From Chryseobacterium arachidis (lineage in GTDB: Bacteria; Bacteroidota; Bacteroidia; Flavobacteriales; Weeksellaceae), in the NCBI RefSeq assembly GCF_900129245.1, contig NZ_FQUT01000003.1:434001-498000 (forward strand): a stretch of 64,000 bases of DNA. Direction: 5' to 3'. Made by a program: the position numbers and the translations under genes. Positions 6,206-14,936 of this stretch are shown piece after piece (within the stretch, counting starts at the first letter, position 1; every line of letters begins with the position of its first letter). The notes beneath the pieces were generated by a model, which saw only the letters and a program-made list of their open reading frames with translations, ran no database searches and was not told the origin of the DNA.

Positions 6206-7369
6206 TCAACGATTTTTTTTTCTCTTTCTCTTTTTTTGATTTTCTTCTGGAACGATATCCTGATAGCTATTATTACTTCCAAACTTCAATAGTGAGAATA
6301 GCCTTACACCTCTATCAGAATCTGTAAAGATTTCATTGACAGCAGTAAAAGGAATATTATTTTCCTGACATACCTTTTGTGCAATCTTCCCCATTTCTGA
6401 TATTAGTATTTGATTTTCTGTCCTATCAATATTAGGATATCTATATCTTTCAAATTTGATATCTCTTTCAAGAATATTGGTGACAGAATCTAAATATTTT
6501 TTCCTTTCTGAAGCAAAAACATTTGGCTCAGTCAATAGCACAGAATATTTATTTTTGAATGATTGAACTTCTTTATTTAAGCTCTCAACTTTTGTTCTGA
6601 GTTCTATAATTTGCTTGGACTTACATTCCAATTCTGTTTTATTTCTTTCAATAATACTTCTGTAACTTCGGAATGCTTTTTCATAATTCGCAACTGTTTT
6701 ATCAGTATTGAGCCTTTTAAAACCTAGAAAATCATTTTCCTTTACAATCAGTTGTTGGGATTTTTCTGAACTTATCTCAGATTTCATTATGTCAAACCTT
6801 TCTTCCAAAACTTTGAGATCTTCTTCTTTCTGTTGAATCTTAAACTCAATAGCATCCAATCTTCCTCTAGATCCAGAAATCCCTCGTTCCATATTCAGGC
6901 ATTCAGCTGTGAGATCCTGCATCTTTGAATAATGGAAGGATTGGTGTTTGAGTGTTTTACCGGTATCCAAATCTTGCCAGTCAGCTACTAAATGAGCGTG
7001 ATAATTCGGTTTCCATTCTTTCGTATCTTTATCAGTATGACCTTCGTCTTTATGAATGGCGATCTGAAAAACACGAATTTTCAATTCTTCTTCCAGTCTC
7101 TTGGCTAAGTTTTGAAGTTCCAACATCGTTGTGTTTTCTTTGATAACAACAACAGCTTCCCGAACCGGCATTGCATTCTTCTGCAATTTCCTTCCGGACT
7201 TTTCTTTGCAATATGCTTCGATATTTTGGATTCGTTGAGCTATTTTCTGCTCCATCCAATATTCATTCTTTGGCGTCAAATCTTTACGGATATAATCAAA
7301 AGTTTTTTTTCTGAAATTATGAGTTTCAGAATCCAATTTAACTGCTTTGAAATTAATTGAAGTCTTCAT
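6206..7369 (-). CDS. MobV-like relaxase / mobilisation protein, 387 aa
   Basis: The N-terminal half carries the relaxase histidine motifs: IHKDEGH (about 105-111) and NYHAHLV (122-128), the HxDExxH...HxH arrangement of MobV/Pre enzymes that nick oriT. Residues about 170-295 form a long coiled coil, and the C-terminus is very basic (KKRKRKKNR). It is the last gene of the minus-strand mobilisation block. A nested palindrome at 7545-7615, just upstream of its start, is a good oriT candidate. It probably nicks and pilots the island during mobilisation by a helper conjugation system. Confidence 0.8.
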   Translation of the reverse strand: MKTSINFKAVKLDSETHNFRKKTFDYIRKDLTPKNEYWMEQKIAQRIQNIEAYCKEKSGRKLQKNAMPVREAVVVIKENTTMLELQNLAKRLEEELKIRVFQIAIHKDEGHTDKDTKEWKPNYHAHLVADWQDLDTGKTLKHQSFHYSKMQDLTAECLNMERGISGSRGRLDAIEFKIQQKEEDLKVLEERFDIMKSEISSEKSQQLIVKENDFLGFKRLNTDKTVANYEKAFRSYRSIIERNKTELECKSKQIIELRTKVESLNKEVQSFKNKYSVLLTEPNVFASERKKYLDSVTNILERDIKFERYRYPNIDRTENQILISEMGKIAQKVCQENNIPFTAVNEIFTDSDRGVRLFSLLKFGSNNSYQDIVPEENQKKRKRKKNR

Positions 7370-7646
7370 TAGTTTTCATCTTTAAAGTTTGTGCTATATG
7401 TTGCCAATCAAAACTGTTGTGTAAAAATTATACAGCAATTAATTTTACCTGTGCATTTTTTACGCACCTTTGTTAATAGCCCTGCGTATTTTTGTACAGG
7501 TTGTTTCCCGACAATCTTATGTTATCTTACTCAAGTGAAAGCCTCGCAGAGCGTATTTGAAACTTTGTTGGGAGGAACGACCTTCAAAGTTGCGAATGCG
7601 CTCCTAACTTCTGCGGGTAGTTGGTAAAAACATACAGCAAGCTTTA
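7370..7646. other. Non-coding gap between relaxase and primase
   Basis: Besides the nested palindrome (separate entry), this stretch has a GTGC...GCAC hairpin at about 7452-7467. A 78-codon plus-strand open frame (7391-7627) lacks family features and crosses the palindrome, so it is not called as a gene. Confidence 0.5.
7545..7615. other. Nested inverted repeats, candidate oriT
   Basis: CGCAGA (7545-7550) pairs with TCTGCG (7610-7615), GAGCG (7549-7553) with CGCTC (7599-7603), and ACTTTG (7562-7567) with CAAAGT (7585-7590). Position about 180 bp upstream of the relaxase start, with higher G+C than the surroundings, fits an origin of transfer. A long terminator-like structure is the alternative. 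Confidence 0.45.
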
Positions 7647-8630
7647 TCAACGTTTCATTTTAAAACCATTTAAATTTTTGACTTCCGGCTCCTGATTTCT
7701 TATTTGTTGTTTATCTGCTTCAGGAAATTTTTCAGATTGCTTTCCTGCCTTAAGAGCGACATCATTTTTTGTTCGATGTATCAAAAATTCGTTGAGATCT
7801 TTGTGATCGAAATATATTGCTGAATGATCTTTTGCTTCCGGAAAATGTTTTATGATCACAGACTTACTTTTAATTCCTGCATTATCGTTATCCAGAAAAA
7901 GATTGATATTAGAATAGTTTTTCAAATGTTCTATGGATTTGTTTAAAAGAGCAATGGAATTCATTACGAGAATATCTCCTACGAAAGATTTCTGCATTTC
8001 GATAAAAGACAAGGCATCCATAAAGCCTTCAAAAACTGCTACACCTTTGATATTTTTAACTTCAACATTTGATATGTCCTGTAAACCACTATTGAGATTA
8101 ATTATTGAAATATCCTTTTTCAACAATGAACCTTTGTAAAATGAATTACGAAGCTCAAAGCCTCTGGATAAATTTTCAAAGCCAATTGCGTAGAGTTTCT
8201 TTTCTCCGACTGTAAATCGTATTTCCTTTATGTAGTTGTATATTTTTGAGGTCAATCCTCGTCCGTACAAATATTGTTTCAGGTTTGGATTTTGGAGATC
8301 CATTATTTCATCTATTCTGTAATTTGGTTCATACTTTTTGATCTGTGGTTGCTGATGAAAAGAAGAAAAATTTTGTTTTTGCGCCCAGTTCAGAACTTCA
8401 TTAACAGAAGCGTTCAAAAATTTTTTCATAAAGTCGGTATTGTTACCGCCGACACCTTCTGAGTGAAGATACCAGGCATTAATTCTCTTATCCCATTTGA
8501 AAGAGGCTTGGGATTCGCTGGCAAAGGGGTTGAGATACCAAGCTTCTTTTTCATTTTGTTTCGTTGGAAGGTGTCCGAGAGAAAGGAGGACTTCTTCCAA
8601 CGATATGCTGTTGAATTGTTTGCAGTTCAT
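7647..8630 (-). CDS. TOPRIM-domain primase, mobile-element type, 327 aa
   Basis: The N-terminal part resembles the primase zinc-finger module (SFKWDKRINAWYLHSEGVGG, about 43-62) but lacks the usual CHC2 cysteines. A TOPRIM domain follows at about 195-270: VAVFEGFMDAL gives the catalytic Glu (about 201) and NLFLDNDNAG the DxD (about 247-249). This arrangement is common in Bacteroidota mobilisable elements, beside a DUF5906 helicase and a Mob gene as here. It probably lays primers for replication of the transferred strand. The tail after about 295 is low-complexity and probably flexible. Confidence 0.78.
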   Translation of the reverse strand: MNCKQFNSISLEEVLLSLGHLPTKQNEKEAWYLNPFASESQASFKWDKRINAWYLHSEGVGGNNTDFMKKFLNASVNEVLNWAQKQNFSSFHQQPQIKKYEPNYRIDEIMDLQNPNLKQYLYGRGLTSKIYNYIKEIRFTVGEKKLYAIGFENLSRGFELRNSFYKGSLLKKDISIINLNSGLQDISNVEVKNIKGVAVFEGFMDALSFIEMQKSFVGDILVMNSIALLNKSIEHLKNYSNINLFLDNDNAGIKSKSVIIKHFPEAKDHSAIYFDHKDLNEFLIHRTKNDVALKAGKQSEKFPEADKQQIRNQEPEVKNLNGFKMKR

Positions 8631-8721
8631 TTTTGTAATTTTTAAAGTTTCTTAGCAGTAAATAGTAGGTGTCCTGTCAGTTCAGGCGGACAAGTTTAGT
8701 TTTGACTAATTTTTGATGAAT

Positions 8722-8854
8722 TGATGAGAAAGTCATATAAAAAAACTGAATAACAACACCTTAAAATCTCATCAAATTCTCATCACCTCATCAAAGTGGA
8801 AATATTCTTCTCATCATCCTCTCATCAAAAATCAGGGTTTAAAAATTTGATGAG
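8722..8854. repeat. Iteron-like CTCATCA repeats, candidate replication origin
   Basis: Five direct copies of CTCATCA (8768-8774, 8779-8785, 8787-8793, 8810-8816, 8821-8827) and two inverted copies TGATGAG (8722-8728, 8848-8854) fall within 133 bp between the primase and the primase-helicase. Spacing is 8-23 bp. Such clusters are typical of replication-initiator binding sites. Confidence 0.55.
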
Positions 8855-8898
8855 GATTTTGATGACACGTAACAAATTGATTTTATTTTTATTATCAA

Positions 8899-10137
8899 TT
8901 AATTCATCATTTCATCAAATTTTTTAAGAATAAAATTCCTTTCTATTGTAAAATATCGTCCTGTTTTGTTCTGTTGAAAAAAGCTTAAACCATAATCGAG
9001 GTCGTATTTGATATAGGACAAAGAATTACTTTGAGGTTCAAGTTTCCAGTTTTCTTTCAGTATTTTCCGGACATCATTAACTGTCCAATATTGCTTGCTG
9101 AACATCTTACCAAGCATATTGAAAATATCCTGAGGAATACAATGGAGCTTGCTGTCTTCTGTACTTTCAAAAAACTCATATAAAAGCTCGATGATTTTCG
9201 ATTCAAGTTTGTTATTATTTTTCCAAACCAGTTTCTGAAGAGCTTTTGTTCTGATCTGTGATTCTGTGAACCACATCCTTGTCTCCTTACGACTGTGGAA
9301 TGGTCTTTGAATTAAGTATCGAAGAAAATACGGGATCTCTTTGTTGAGATTTTTTAGAAATTCGGTGTTTTCGCTTTTGATCGATTTTACTTTGATGATC
9401 CAAAATCTGATCTCATTTTCATCGATCTGAATAAAATTATCTTCATTATTTGAACAGAGAATAAATTTGCCAAAGAATTCGACTTCTTCGCGGTCTTTTC
9501 CCTTTGCCTCCTTTTTATCTTTGTCGGTCGTAGAAAGATATTTTAAGCGTTCCGTGATCTCTTTTTTGTCAAAGAATACTTCGTCGATAGCCACTATCAG
9601 CATCGAAGTCCAATCTGAATTAAATTGACTGCTGAATGAATCTCCTTTGATGTAGGTCATATTTAATCCAAAAATGGATTTCAGCCATTTAATAAAAGTA
9701 GATTTTCCAGTAGATCTTTCTTTACTTACCAAACAGAGAATCGGAAGTATCTGTGTTGGATGTTCAAGCAATATCTTTATGTAATCTAAACCTAGCTCTA
9801 ATTGCTCTCCGAAAATATGTTCCATAAATTTTAGTGAGAATGGAATTTTGTTTTCTAAAGCTTCAGCGCTTATATTTTCACTGATTGGTTTATAGGGAAT
9901 CTCATTGTACATATTGTAGAATCCGTCGATGATCTGCTTATAGTCCAGATGAGAAGGAATACAGCAGAAGCCATCATACTTTGAAACTTTTGAAACGTAG
10001 ATTTTTCCGTGGTCAGTAATGATAGTTTCGCGGTTCCAACGCACTAAAATTGAGATTTTGTCTCCGGAGATCAATGGTTTCTCGATAATTTTATAATAGG
10101 TTGTGCCTACTCTGAGATATGGGATTTTTTCGGTCAT
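8899..10137 (-). CDS. DUF5906-type primase-helicase / SF3-like ATPase, 412 aa
   Basis: An ATPase core is visible: Walker A SKERSTGKST (about 138-147) and Walker B MLIVAIDEVFF (about 179-189), then a sensor-like 'FILCSNNEDNFI' (about 226-237) and an arginine-finger-like 'EIRFWIIKV'. This is the pattern of primase-helicase (DUF5906) proteins of Bacteroidota mobile elements, related to SF3 helicases. The C-terminal about 100 residues look like a winged-helix DNA-binding domain. It lies directly downstream of an excisionase-like gene and next to iteron-like repeats. Expected role: unwinding and replication initiation of the excised element. Confidence 0.8.
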   Translation of the reverse strand: MTEKIPYLRVGTTYYKIIEKPLISGDKISILVRWNRETIITDHGKIYVSKVSKYDGFCCIPSHLDYKQIIDGFYNMYNEIPYKPISENISAEALENKIPFSLKFMEHIFGEQLELGLDYIKILLEHPTQILPILCLVSKERSTGKSTFIKWLKSIFGLNMTYIKGDSFSSQFNSDWTSMLIVAIDEVFFDKKEITERLKYLSTTDKDKKEAKGKDREEVEFFGKFILCSNNEDNFIQIDENEIRFWIIKVKSIKSENTEFLKNLNKEIPYFLRYLIQRPFHSRKETRMWFTESQIRTKALQKLVWKNNNKLESKIIELLYEFFESTEDSKLHCIPQDIFNMLGKMFSKQYWTVNDVRKILKENWKLEPQSNSLSYIKYDLDYGLSFFQQNKTGRYFTIERNFILKKFDEMMN

Positions 10138-10152
10138 ATTTTTAAGGTTTGA

Positions 10153-10172
10153 TTCTGTACAGAAGTACAGAA
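10153..10172. promoter_or_regulatory. TTCTGTAC palindrome upstream of the DUF5906 gene
   Basis: TTCTGTAC (10153-10160) and GTACAGAA (10165-10172) form a perfect 8-bp inverted repeat with a 4-bp spacer, 16 bp before the DUF5906 start. A third half-site, TTCTGTAC, lies at 10213-10220 inside the end of the neighbouring gene. This looks like a repressor or excisionase binding site. Confidence 0.5.
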
Positions 10173-10207
10173 AGGTGAATTAGAATGCTTGATAAATAAA
10201 GTCTTAT

Positions 10208-10486
10208 CTATCTTCTGTACTTAAGCGATTTGACTTCGCTTAAAGCATCCATCAGATCAAAATGTTTGACCCTGTAGAATCTTCCTATTTGTTCCGCTTT
10301 GATGTTACCTTTTAAAATGTGTGAGCGTACGGTCTGGTAATCAAGTTTAAGAATTTCTGAACACTCTTTGATAGAGTATAGTTTCTTTTTTAACTCAATT
10401 TCAGGTTCTTTTTTGAGAGAATAGAGTAAGTCTTTTACTTCCCCTAGTTCGTCGAGAATGGTTTGGAATGGATTTGTTGTCTGCAT
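10208..10486 (-). CDS. Excisionase-like helix-turn-helix protein, 92 aa
   Basis: After a short acidic/basic helix (1-35), residues about 38-90 form a MerR/excisionase-type winged HTH: 'YSIKECSEILKLDYQTVRSHI' followed by 'GNIKAEQIGRFYRVKHFDLM'. This family (helix-turn-helix domain 17) commonly precedes the primase-helicase gene in Bacteroidota mobile elements. It may act as a recombination directionality factor or as regulator of the replication genes. Inverted repeats at 10513-10545 lie upstream of its start. Confidence 0.75.
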   Translation of the reverse strand: MQTTNPFQTILDELGEVKDLLYSLKKEPEIELKKKLYSIKECSEILKLDYQTVRSHILKGNIKAEQIGRFYRVKHFDLMDALSEVKSLKYRR

Positions 10487-10512
10487 AATCTTTGATATTT
10501 ATTTGCAGACAA

Positions 10513-10545
10513 AATTGTATGATTGGAATAACTAATGATACAATT
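10513..10545. promoter_or_regulatory. Inverted repeat upstream of the excisionase-like gene
   Basis: AATTGTAT (10513-10520) and ATACAATT (10538-10545) are perfect reverse complements separated by 17 bp, 27 bp upstream of the start at 10486. Possible operator. The rest of the gap to 10731 shows nothing I can assign. Confidence 0.35.
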
Positions 10546-10731
10546 CTACTCAATTGCGTAAAGTTTGATAATTGAAATTTAGTTATATATAAATTATTGG
10601 AGTAGGCATATTGCTCCTCGGTAATTTGAAGATCAAAAAAAATTTTCCAACCTTTGTAGAATTGATATCGTGAAGTAATGTCTCTGTAATTAAAACGAAG
10701 GGATATTGTATACTGGATTTTTATTTATTTC

Positions 10732-11199
10732 TCATCTGCATTTTTCACATACTCCGTCAGAAATATATTCGTCACCAGATAATCCACATCTTGAGCATTT
10801 TAAATTTATCAAATCACAATTCGATTCAATTATTTTCTGTAAAATTATGTCATTAGTATCAATGTAACATTCAAAACTTCCGTGATAATTTTTAGCAGTT
10901 AAAGGGATTGATAGATTCCACCCGTTTTCTATTAATTCATTCATCATTTTTCGAATATCATCTGCCCAGCCAGGATATGATCTAGAGAATTTCTCAACAA
11001 TTTTTTCTTTGAAGAATTTCTCAGTATATATATCAAAAGACAATTTTCTTCCTTCTAAAATTTTTTCAAATCCAGAAATTGCCCAGTTGTGATATTCCCA
11101 ACGAGAGGCAGTTACGTTCATAATTAATTCTTCTGTTGGAGCATTTAAATGATCTTTAATCACACTTTGCATTGCTAAATTAAAATCAACTTGATTCAT
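10732..11199 (-). CDS. Unknown 155-aa protein with C-terminal zinc ribbon
   Basis: I do not recognise the family. The last 22 residues (LKCSRCGLSGDEYISDGVCEKC...) hold two CxxC pairs 14-15 residues apart, a zinc-ribbon arrangement. The body is mixed alpha/beta with an acidic middle. The ribbon suggests nucleic-acid or protein binding. It lies between the replication block and the next unknown gene, with an 82-bp gap, on the same strand. It may be part of a cargo (possibly defence) unit with the genes at 11282 and 12142, but nothing proves this. Confidence 0.6.
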   Translation of the reverse strand: MNQVDFNLAMQSVIKDHLNAPTEELIMNVTASRWEYHNWAISGFEKILEGRKLSFDIYTEKFFKEKIVEKFSRSYPGWADDIRKMMNELIENGWNLSIPLTAKNYHGSFECYIDTNDIILQKIIESNCDLINLKCSRCGLSGDEYISDGVCEKCR

Positions 11200-11281
11200 T
11201 GTTACGGATTCAATTTTTTATATCGGGTTTAAAATTTCTGCTATTTATTTAAAAATTAATTTAACTCTAACAGCTATACAG

Positions 11282-12016
11282 TCAATACTCTATATTAAGT
11301 AACTTCGATAATTCTTTGTAGATATTTTCTTCAAACTCATTTGGTTTTACAGTAATTGCTCTTGAAAATGTTCCTTTGTCAAAAGTAGTATTATATTCAT
11401 TTTCCATAGCCTCAATAATTGTGGTATCCTGAAAATCGGGGTTGATGATATGATTGTCCTTCAAGAATCGATGTATTCTTATGAATGAAGATTTCTGATC
11501 TACCAGCAGGTTATGATTTTCATCGATGAATTTTTTGTCTTTTAAAAAAGCGAGGAAAATTTTTGAACTGTTATCACCAATCATAATATCAGATAAACTA
11601 ATTTCTCTATTTATTTTATGTTTTAAGGCGAAATATAGAAAAAGTGTAGTTTCGGCACCGTTTAAAAAATTGCCCTGCAATTTCATCAGGTTACTTGAAC
11701 TTAACAGGCTGTTTGATTCTTTTTTATATTGATCCAAACAGTATTGGATTTTTTCTTCAAAATTGTGATTTCTTGATTCATCAATATCTTTGAAATGAAA
11801 ACTGAAGAAATTGTCTAACTTTTCATATCTAATCAAAAATTCATTTCTCAACTTTTCATCGAGAATAATTTTAGAGGATTTTTGTTGCGCTTTTTCAATT
11901 CTACTTCGCAAACGTTCGTGAATTTTTGGCCTTCTAATCCATAAATATATCATCATTGGATAGCCTACAAATTCTTCCCAAAAATTCCAACGTCCATAAA
12001 GTTTTTTTTGATCCAT
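11282..12016 (-). CDS. Unknown 244-aa, mostly helical protein
   Basis: No family recognised. The N-terminal 35 residues are aromatic and partly hydrophobic (FWEEFVGYPMMIYLWIRR), which could be a membrane-associated helix but has many charges nearby. The rest is predicted helical and charged, with a helix-turn-helix-like end (TFSRAITVKPNEFEENIYKE). A 3' integrase remnant lies directly upstream of its start (12032-12094). It has no close partner except the neighbouring unknown 155-aa gene. Confidence 0.55.
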   Translation of the reverse strand: MDQKKLYGRWNFWEEFVGYPMMIYLWIRRPKIHERLRSRIEKAQQKSSKIILDEKLRNEFLIRYEKLDNFFSFHFKDIDESRNHNFEEKIQYCLDQYKKESNSLLSSSNLMKLQGNFLNGAETTLFLYFALKHKINREISLSDIMIGDNSSKIFLAFLKDKKFIDENHNLLVDQKSSFIRIHRFLKDNHIINPDFQDTTIIEAMENEYNTTFDKGTFSRAITVKPNEFEENIYKELSKLLNIEY

Positions 12017-12031
12017 AATACAAAGTAATGA

Positions 12032-12094
12032 TTATTTGAAAACTTCATTCATATAGTTATCTCATCATCCTCACCTGGTCTGTTATAATTGTAG
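12032..12094 (-). pseudogene. Remnant of a second integrase 3' end
   Basis: This 63-bp stretch closely resembles the last codons of the integrase gene ending at 14937 (the codons for RPSEDDKINYMNEVFK and stop). Here a one-base deletion breaks the frame (GAGATAACTATATG instead of AAGATCAACTATATG). Similarity ends abruptly on both sides. It is a vestige of another integrase copy, pointing to an earlier insertion or recombination event that placed the 12142-14721 gene here. Confidence 0.65.
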
Positions 12095-12141
12095 TAAAAA
12101 TTTTAACGTACTCTAACTTACCCTACATTATATTTGCTAAA

Positions 12142-14721
12142 CTATTGTTTTTTTGCATTTTTTCTAAAAGCAACAATTAATTGATAAATTCCGAAAGCAA
12201 GAATTATTCTCGCTGTAAAATCAATTAAACTACTAACAAAGTTAAGATGACCTATATTTTTTAGCGGCTTTATCTGCTCTAATCTTCTTGCAGGATTTAA
12301 AAACGAAAAAAAGTCTTTTGAGTGATATCTTAGTAAAGTGAATAAATTATTATCATATACAAATTTTACCTTTTTATCACAAACATCATACGGAGTAATA
12401 AAATCATAATACAAAGAAAGAATAAAGAAAAAGTATAGAATAGACAGTGGTACTAGTATAAATCCAATACTTCTCAGCCAACTTTCCCCGTGATTATTAG
12501 AAATTCTATTAAGATTAAATGTAAATACATCTTGTTTGCTAGAAATATTTGATTCTTCAAAAAATAGTATTACGCTTTTCAAAAAACTACCGAGACTTGT
12601 ACTTGAATCCAGATAATTTTCATTTTTTCCAATATTAAGCAGTAATAACTTTTCTTGATTTTCTGCCCATTTGGAATTAAAAAGTCCCGCTTGAAATACA
12701 TTCCCTTGTTTTTCAAAAATCTTTTTAAACTGGCTAAAGAATTCTGACTTTTGCTTATGAAATTCAATTTTACTCTTTATCTCAGTATTTTCAATAGGAA
12801 AAACTGTTATTTTACTATCTAATATTTTCAAATTGTCTTCTGGAATGTCAGTTCCTAGGAATAAACAATCGTAGAAATTTGTTGAATTGTATTGAAATTC
12901 AAAATCTTTTAAGCTACAATTTGAAAATTCAGTTTTCCCTAATGATGATTGATAGACTCTAAATAAAGGTTTATTTATATTTTGAAAGAGAAGGTTATAA
13001 CTGTGCATTTTACTTATTGCCTCCCAAATAAATTGCAATATGTTTTTATTAAACTCCAAATTTTCTCTATCTATATTAGTTAATTTTCTTAATGCTTTAA
13101 TATTAAGGTAGGTATGTTCATCAATCATTCGTAGAAGTCTTTCTTCATACCATTGCTTGTAAGATAGATAAGCATTTTTTAAATTATTTATCAGAGACTC
13201 TATTTTATCATTGCTTATTTTAGAAGATATATAGTCTTGTTTAATTAACAATTCCATTAGATTATTAGAATTGTTATTAGTATTTTCATTTATCCAACCC
13301 TTATCCTTACCATTTAAAGACTTAAGTACCACTGATTTTATATTTTCATATTTTTGTTTTATTTGATCCTCAAAAAAAACATTATTGAAAGCATATTTAT
13401 TAATATTCGACCATTCTTCATTTAATGGTGTTTTAAGTGGAATAAGCTCTCTAAAATATAACCCCCCTATCACAGAGAAATTTTCCATAATTAGAGAATA
13501 AATTCTACAAGAAGAAAAGGAGATTAATGTATCTTTTAAAATAATGATTTGTTTAAAATCAACTTTATCAATGTCACAATTAGATATATATGCTTCTATT
13601 TTGCAACCATTTAAAATATTCAAATAGCTTATCTTACAGTCATCAAGTTTTAATAGCCCTATGTCTGTGTTTTGAAAATTATATGAATTAGTTTGGTTGG
13701 TAAGAGTAAGAGATTTAATTGTACATTCTAAAATATCAAAATCACCAATATTAGACTCCCCATCTGATTCAAAATATTTAATTGAAATACCCCTATGGAA
13801 TACGAAGAATAAAATATTAGATTTTTTAATTGTAATCCAACTAATATTACAATTATCAGTTGCTCTACAAAGATTTATGAATGAATCTTTTTGTATAACA
13901 ATTTCACTTATTTTAGTATCTTCATTTATTAGGAGTCTGTTAATTGAACTAAGATAAATATTTAAACTTCCTATTTCTGAGTTTTTATAGAAAGTTAGTT
14001 CATCTAATCTCTTTATAGAGCTAAACTGAATAAATTTGATATCTGTTTCATCAATATTTATGTACCTAACAATACAATTATTGATATCTAGTGAATGTAT
14101 AGTGGTATTATCTGAGGTATTTATTTTGTAAATACTAGATAGCTGCCATATCAAAAACTTATCCAATTTTGTACTCTTTAAAACAATTCCTTCGAGTAAG
14201 ATTTTGGTGTTTTTTATTTTTAATTCATCACAGATAGAATTCTCTATATACAAATATTCTAAGTCTGATTCATTAATTTCTAGATCTTCTTCCACTTCTG
14301 AATTAAGTAAACATAATCTTCGAGAATTAAAATTTTTTGTATATGTGATTTCCGTAAATCTACCCCCTATCAATTCTATGTCTAAATTCTCATTATTCTC
14401 TAGTAGAATTTTTTCCGCTTTTACATCCTTTAACCTAATTAAGATATTACTATCATTCCCAATTATTTTTATGTTGTAAAAATATGCATCATTATGAATA
14501 TCTAGGTTAGCTTTTAAATTTTCAATCTCTAGCTCGTTAAAATCAAAAAGAAATCTATCATCAAAAGATATTCCTTCAACAAGATTACTCATAACATTAA
14601 AATTAACCGTAACAGGTAATTTTTTCTCTTTAAGGAATAGTTGTAATTTAGAATGATCTTCTATCTGTAAAATGGCTTTAAATAAGGTTTCGTCAAGTTT
14701 AATTTTTGAATTTTTGGTCAT
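12142..14721 (-). CDS. Large beta-helix membrane protein, pentapeptide-repeat-like, 859 aa
   Basis: Residues about 35-430 are built from short alternating hydrophobic strands of about 20 residues with 'n/d-c-x-i' turns (SDLEYLYIENSICDELKIKN), the look of a right-handed beta helix. An alpha-helical stretch (about 480-600) follows, then a second short repeat region near 620-660. The C-terminus has two membrane helices (SIGFILVPLSILYFFFILSL and FTARIILAFGIYQLIVAF) with FLNPARRL between them; this ending resembles the membrane module of some pentapeptide-repeat proteins. There is no signal peptide, so the helix part should be cytoplasmic. Function unknown; a sensor or defence effector is possible. 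Base composition is even more AT-rich than the neighbours. Confidence 0.6.
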   Translation of the reverse strand: MTKNSKIKLDETLFKAILQIEDHSKLQLFLKEKKLPVTVNFNVMSNLVEGISFDDRFLFDFNELEIENLKANLDIHNDAYFYNIKIIGNDSNILIRLKDVKAEKILLENNENLDIELIGGRFTEITYTKNFNSRRLCLLNSEVEEDLEINESDLEYLYIENSICDELKIKNTKILLEGIVLKSTKLDKFLIWQLSSIYKINTSDNTTIHSLDINNCIVRYINIDETDIKFIQFSSIKRLDELTFYKNSEIGSLNIYLSSINRLLINEDTKISEIVIQKDSFINLCRATDNCNISWITIKKSNILFFVFHRGISIKYFESDGESNIGDFDILECTIKSLTLTNQTNSYNFQNTDIGLLKLDDCKISYLNILNGCKIEAYISNCDIDKVDFKQIIILKDTLISFSSCRIYSLIMENFSVIGGLYFRELIPLKTPLNEEWSNINKYAFNNVFFEDQIKQKYENIKSVVLKSLNGKDKGWINENTNNNSNNLMELLIKQDYISSKISNDKIESLINNLKNAYLSYKQWYEERLLRMIDEHTYLNIKALRKLTNIDRENLEFNKNILQFIWEAISKMHSYNLLFQNINKPLFRVYQSSLGKTEFSNCSLKDFEFQYNSTNFYDCLFLGTDIPEDNLKILDSKITVFPIENTEIKSKIEFHKQKSEFFSQFKKIFEKQGNVFQAGLFNSKWAENQEKLLLLNIGKNENYLDSSTSLGSFLKSVILFFEESNISSKQDVFTFNLNRISNNHGESWLRSIGFILVPLSILYFFFILSLYYDFITPYDVCDKKVKFVYDNNLFTLLRYHSKDFFSFLNPARRLEQIKPLKNIGHLNFVSSLIDFTARIILAFGIYQLIVAFRKNAKKQ

Positions 14722-14936
14722 TGTTTTTTATATAAAAATAGAATTTTTTTTATTTCTTAGTTAGTTTTTGTAGGTAGAAAAACTGTTTCACAAAGTTAAA
14801 TTTCGCTAATAATATTATCTCTACTTAGTTATATTATTAATTTCAAGAGAATATCTTTAACCTTTACCGATAAAACTAATTCTTTCTATATGGAGTGTTT
14901 TATAAATGCTCAGTAGACCACAATCTAAATTACTAC

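Noticed and set aside
7391-7627. Plus-strand 78-aa frame in the oriT region
   Set aside because: No recognisable motifs, and it runs through the nested palindrome.
8722-8854. CTCATCA repeats as a CRISPR array
   Set aside because: Units are only 7 bp with irregular spacing and mixed orientation; iterons explain them better.
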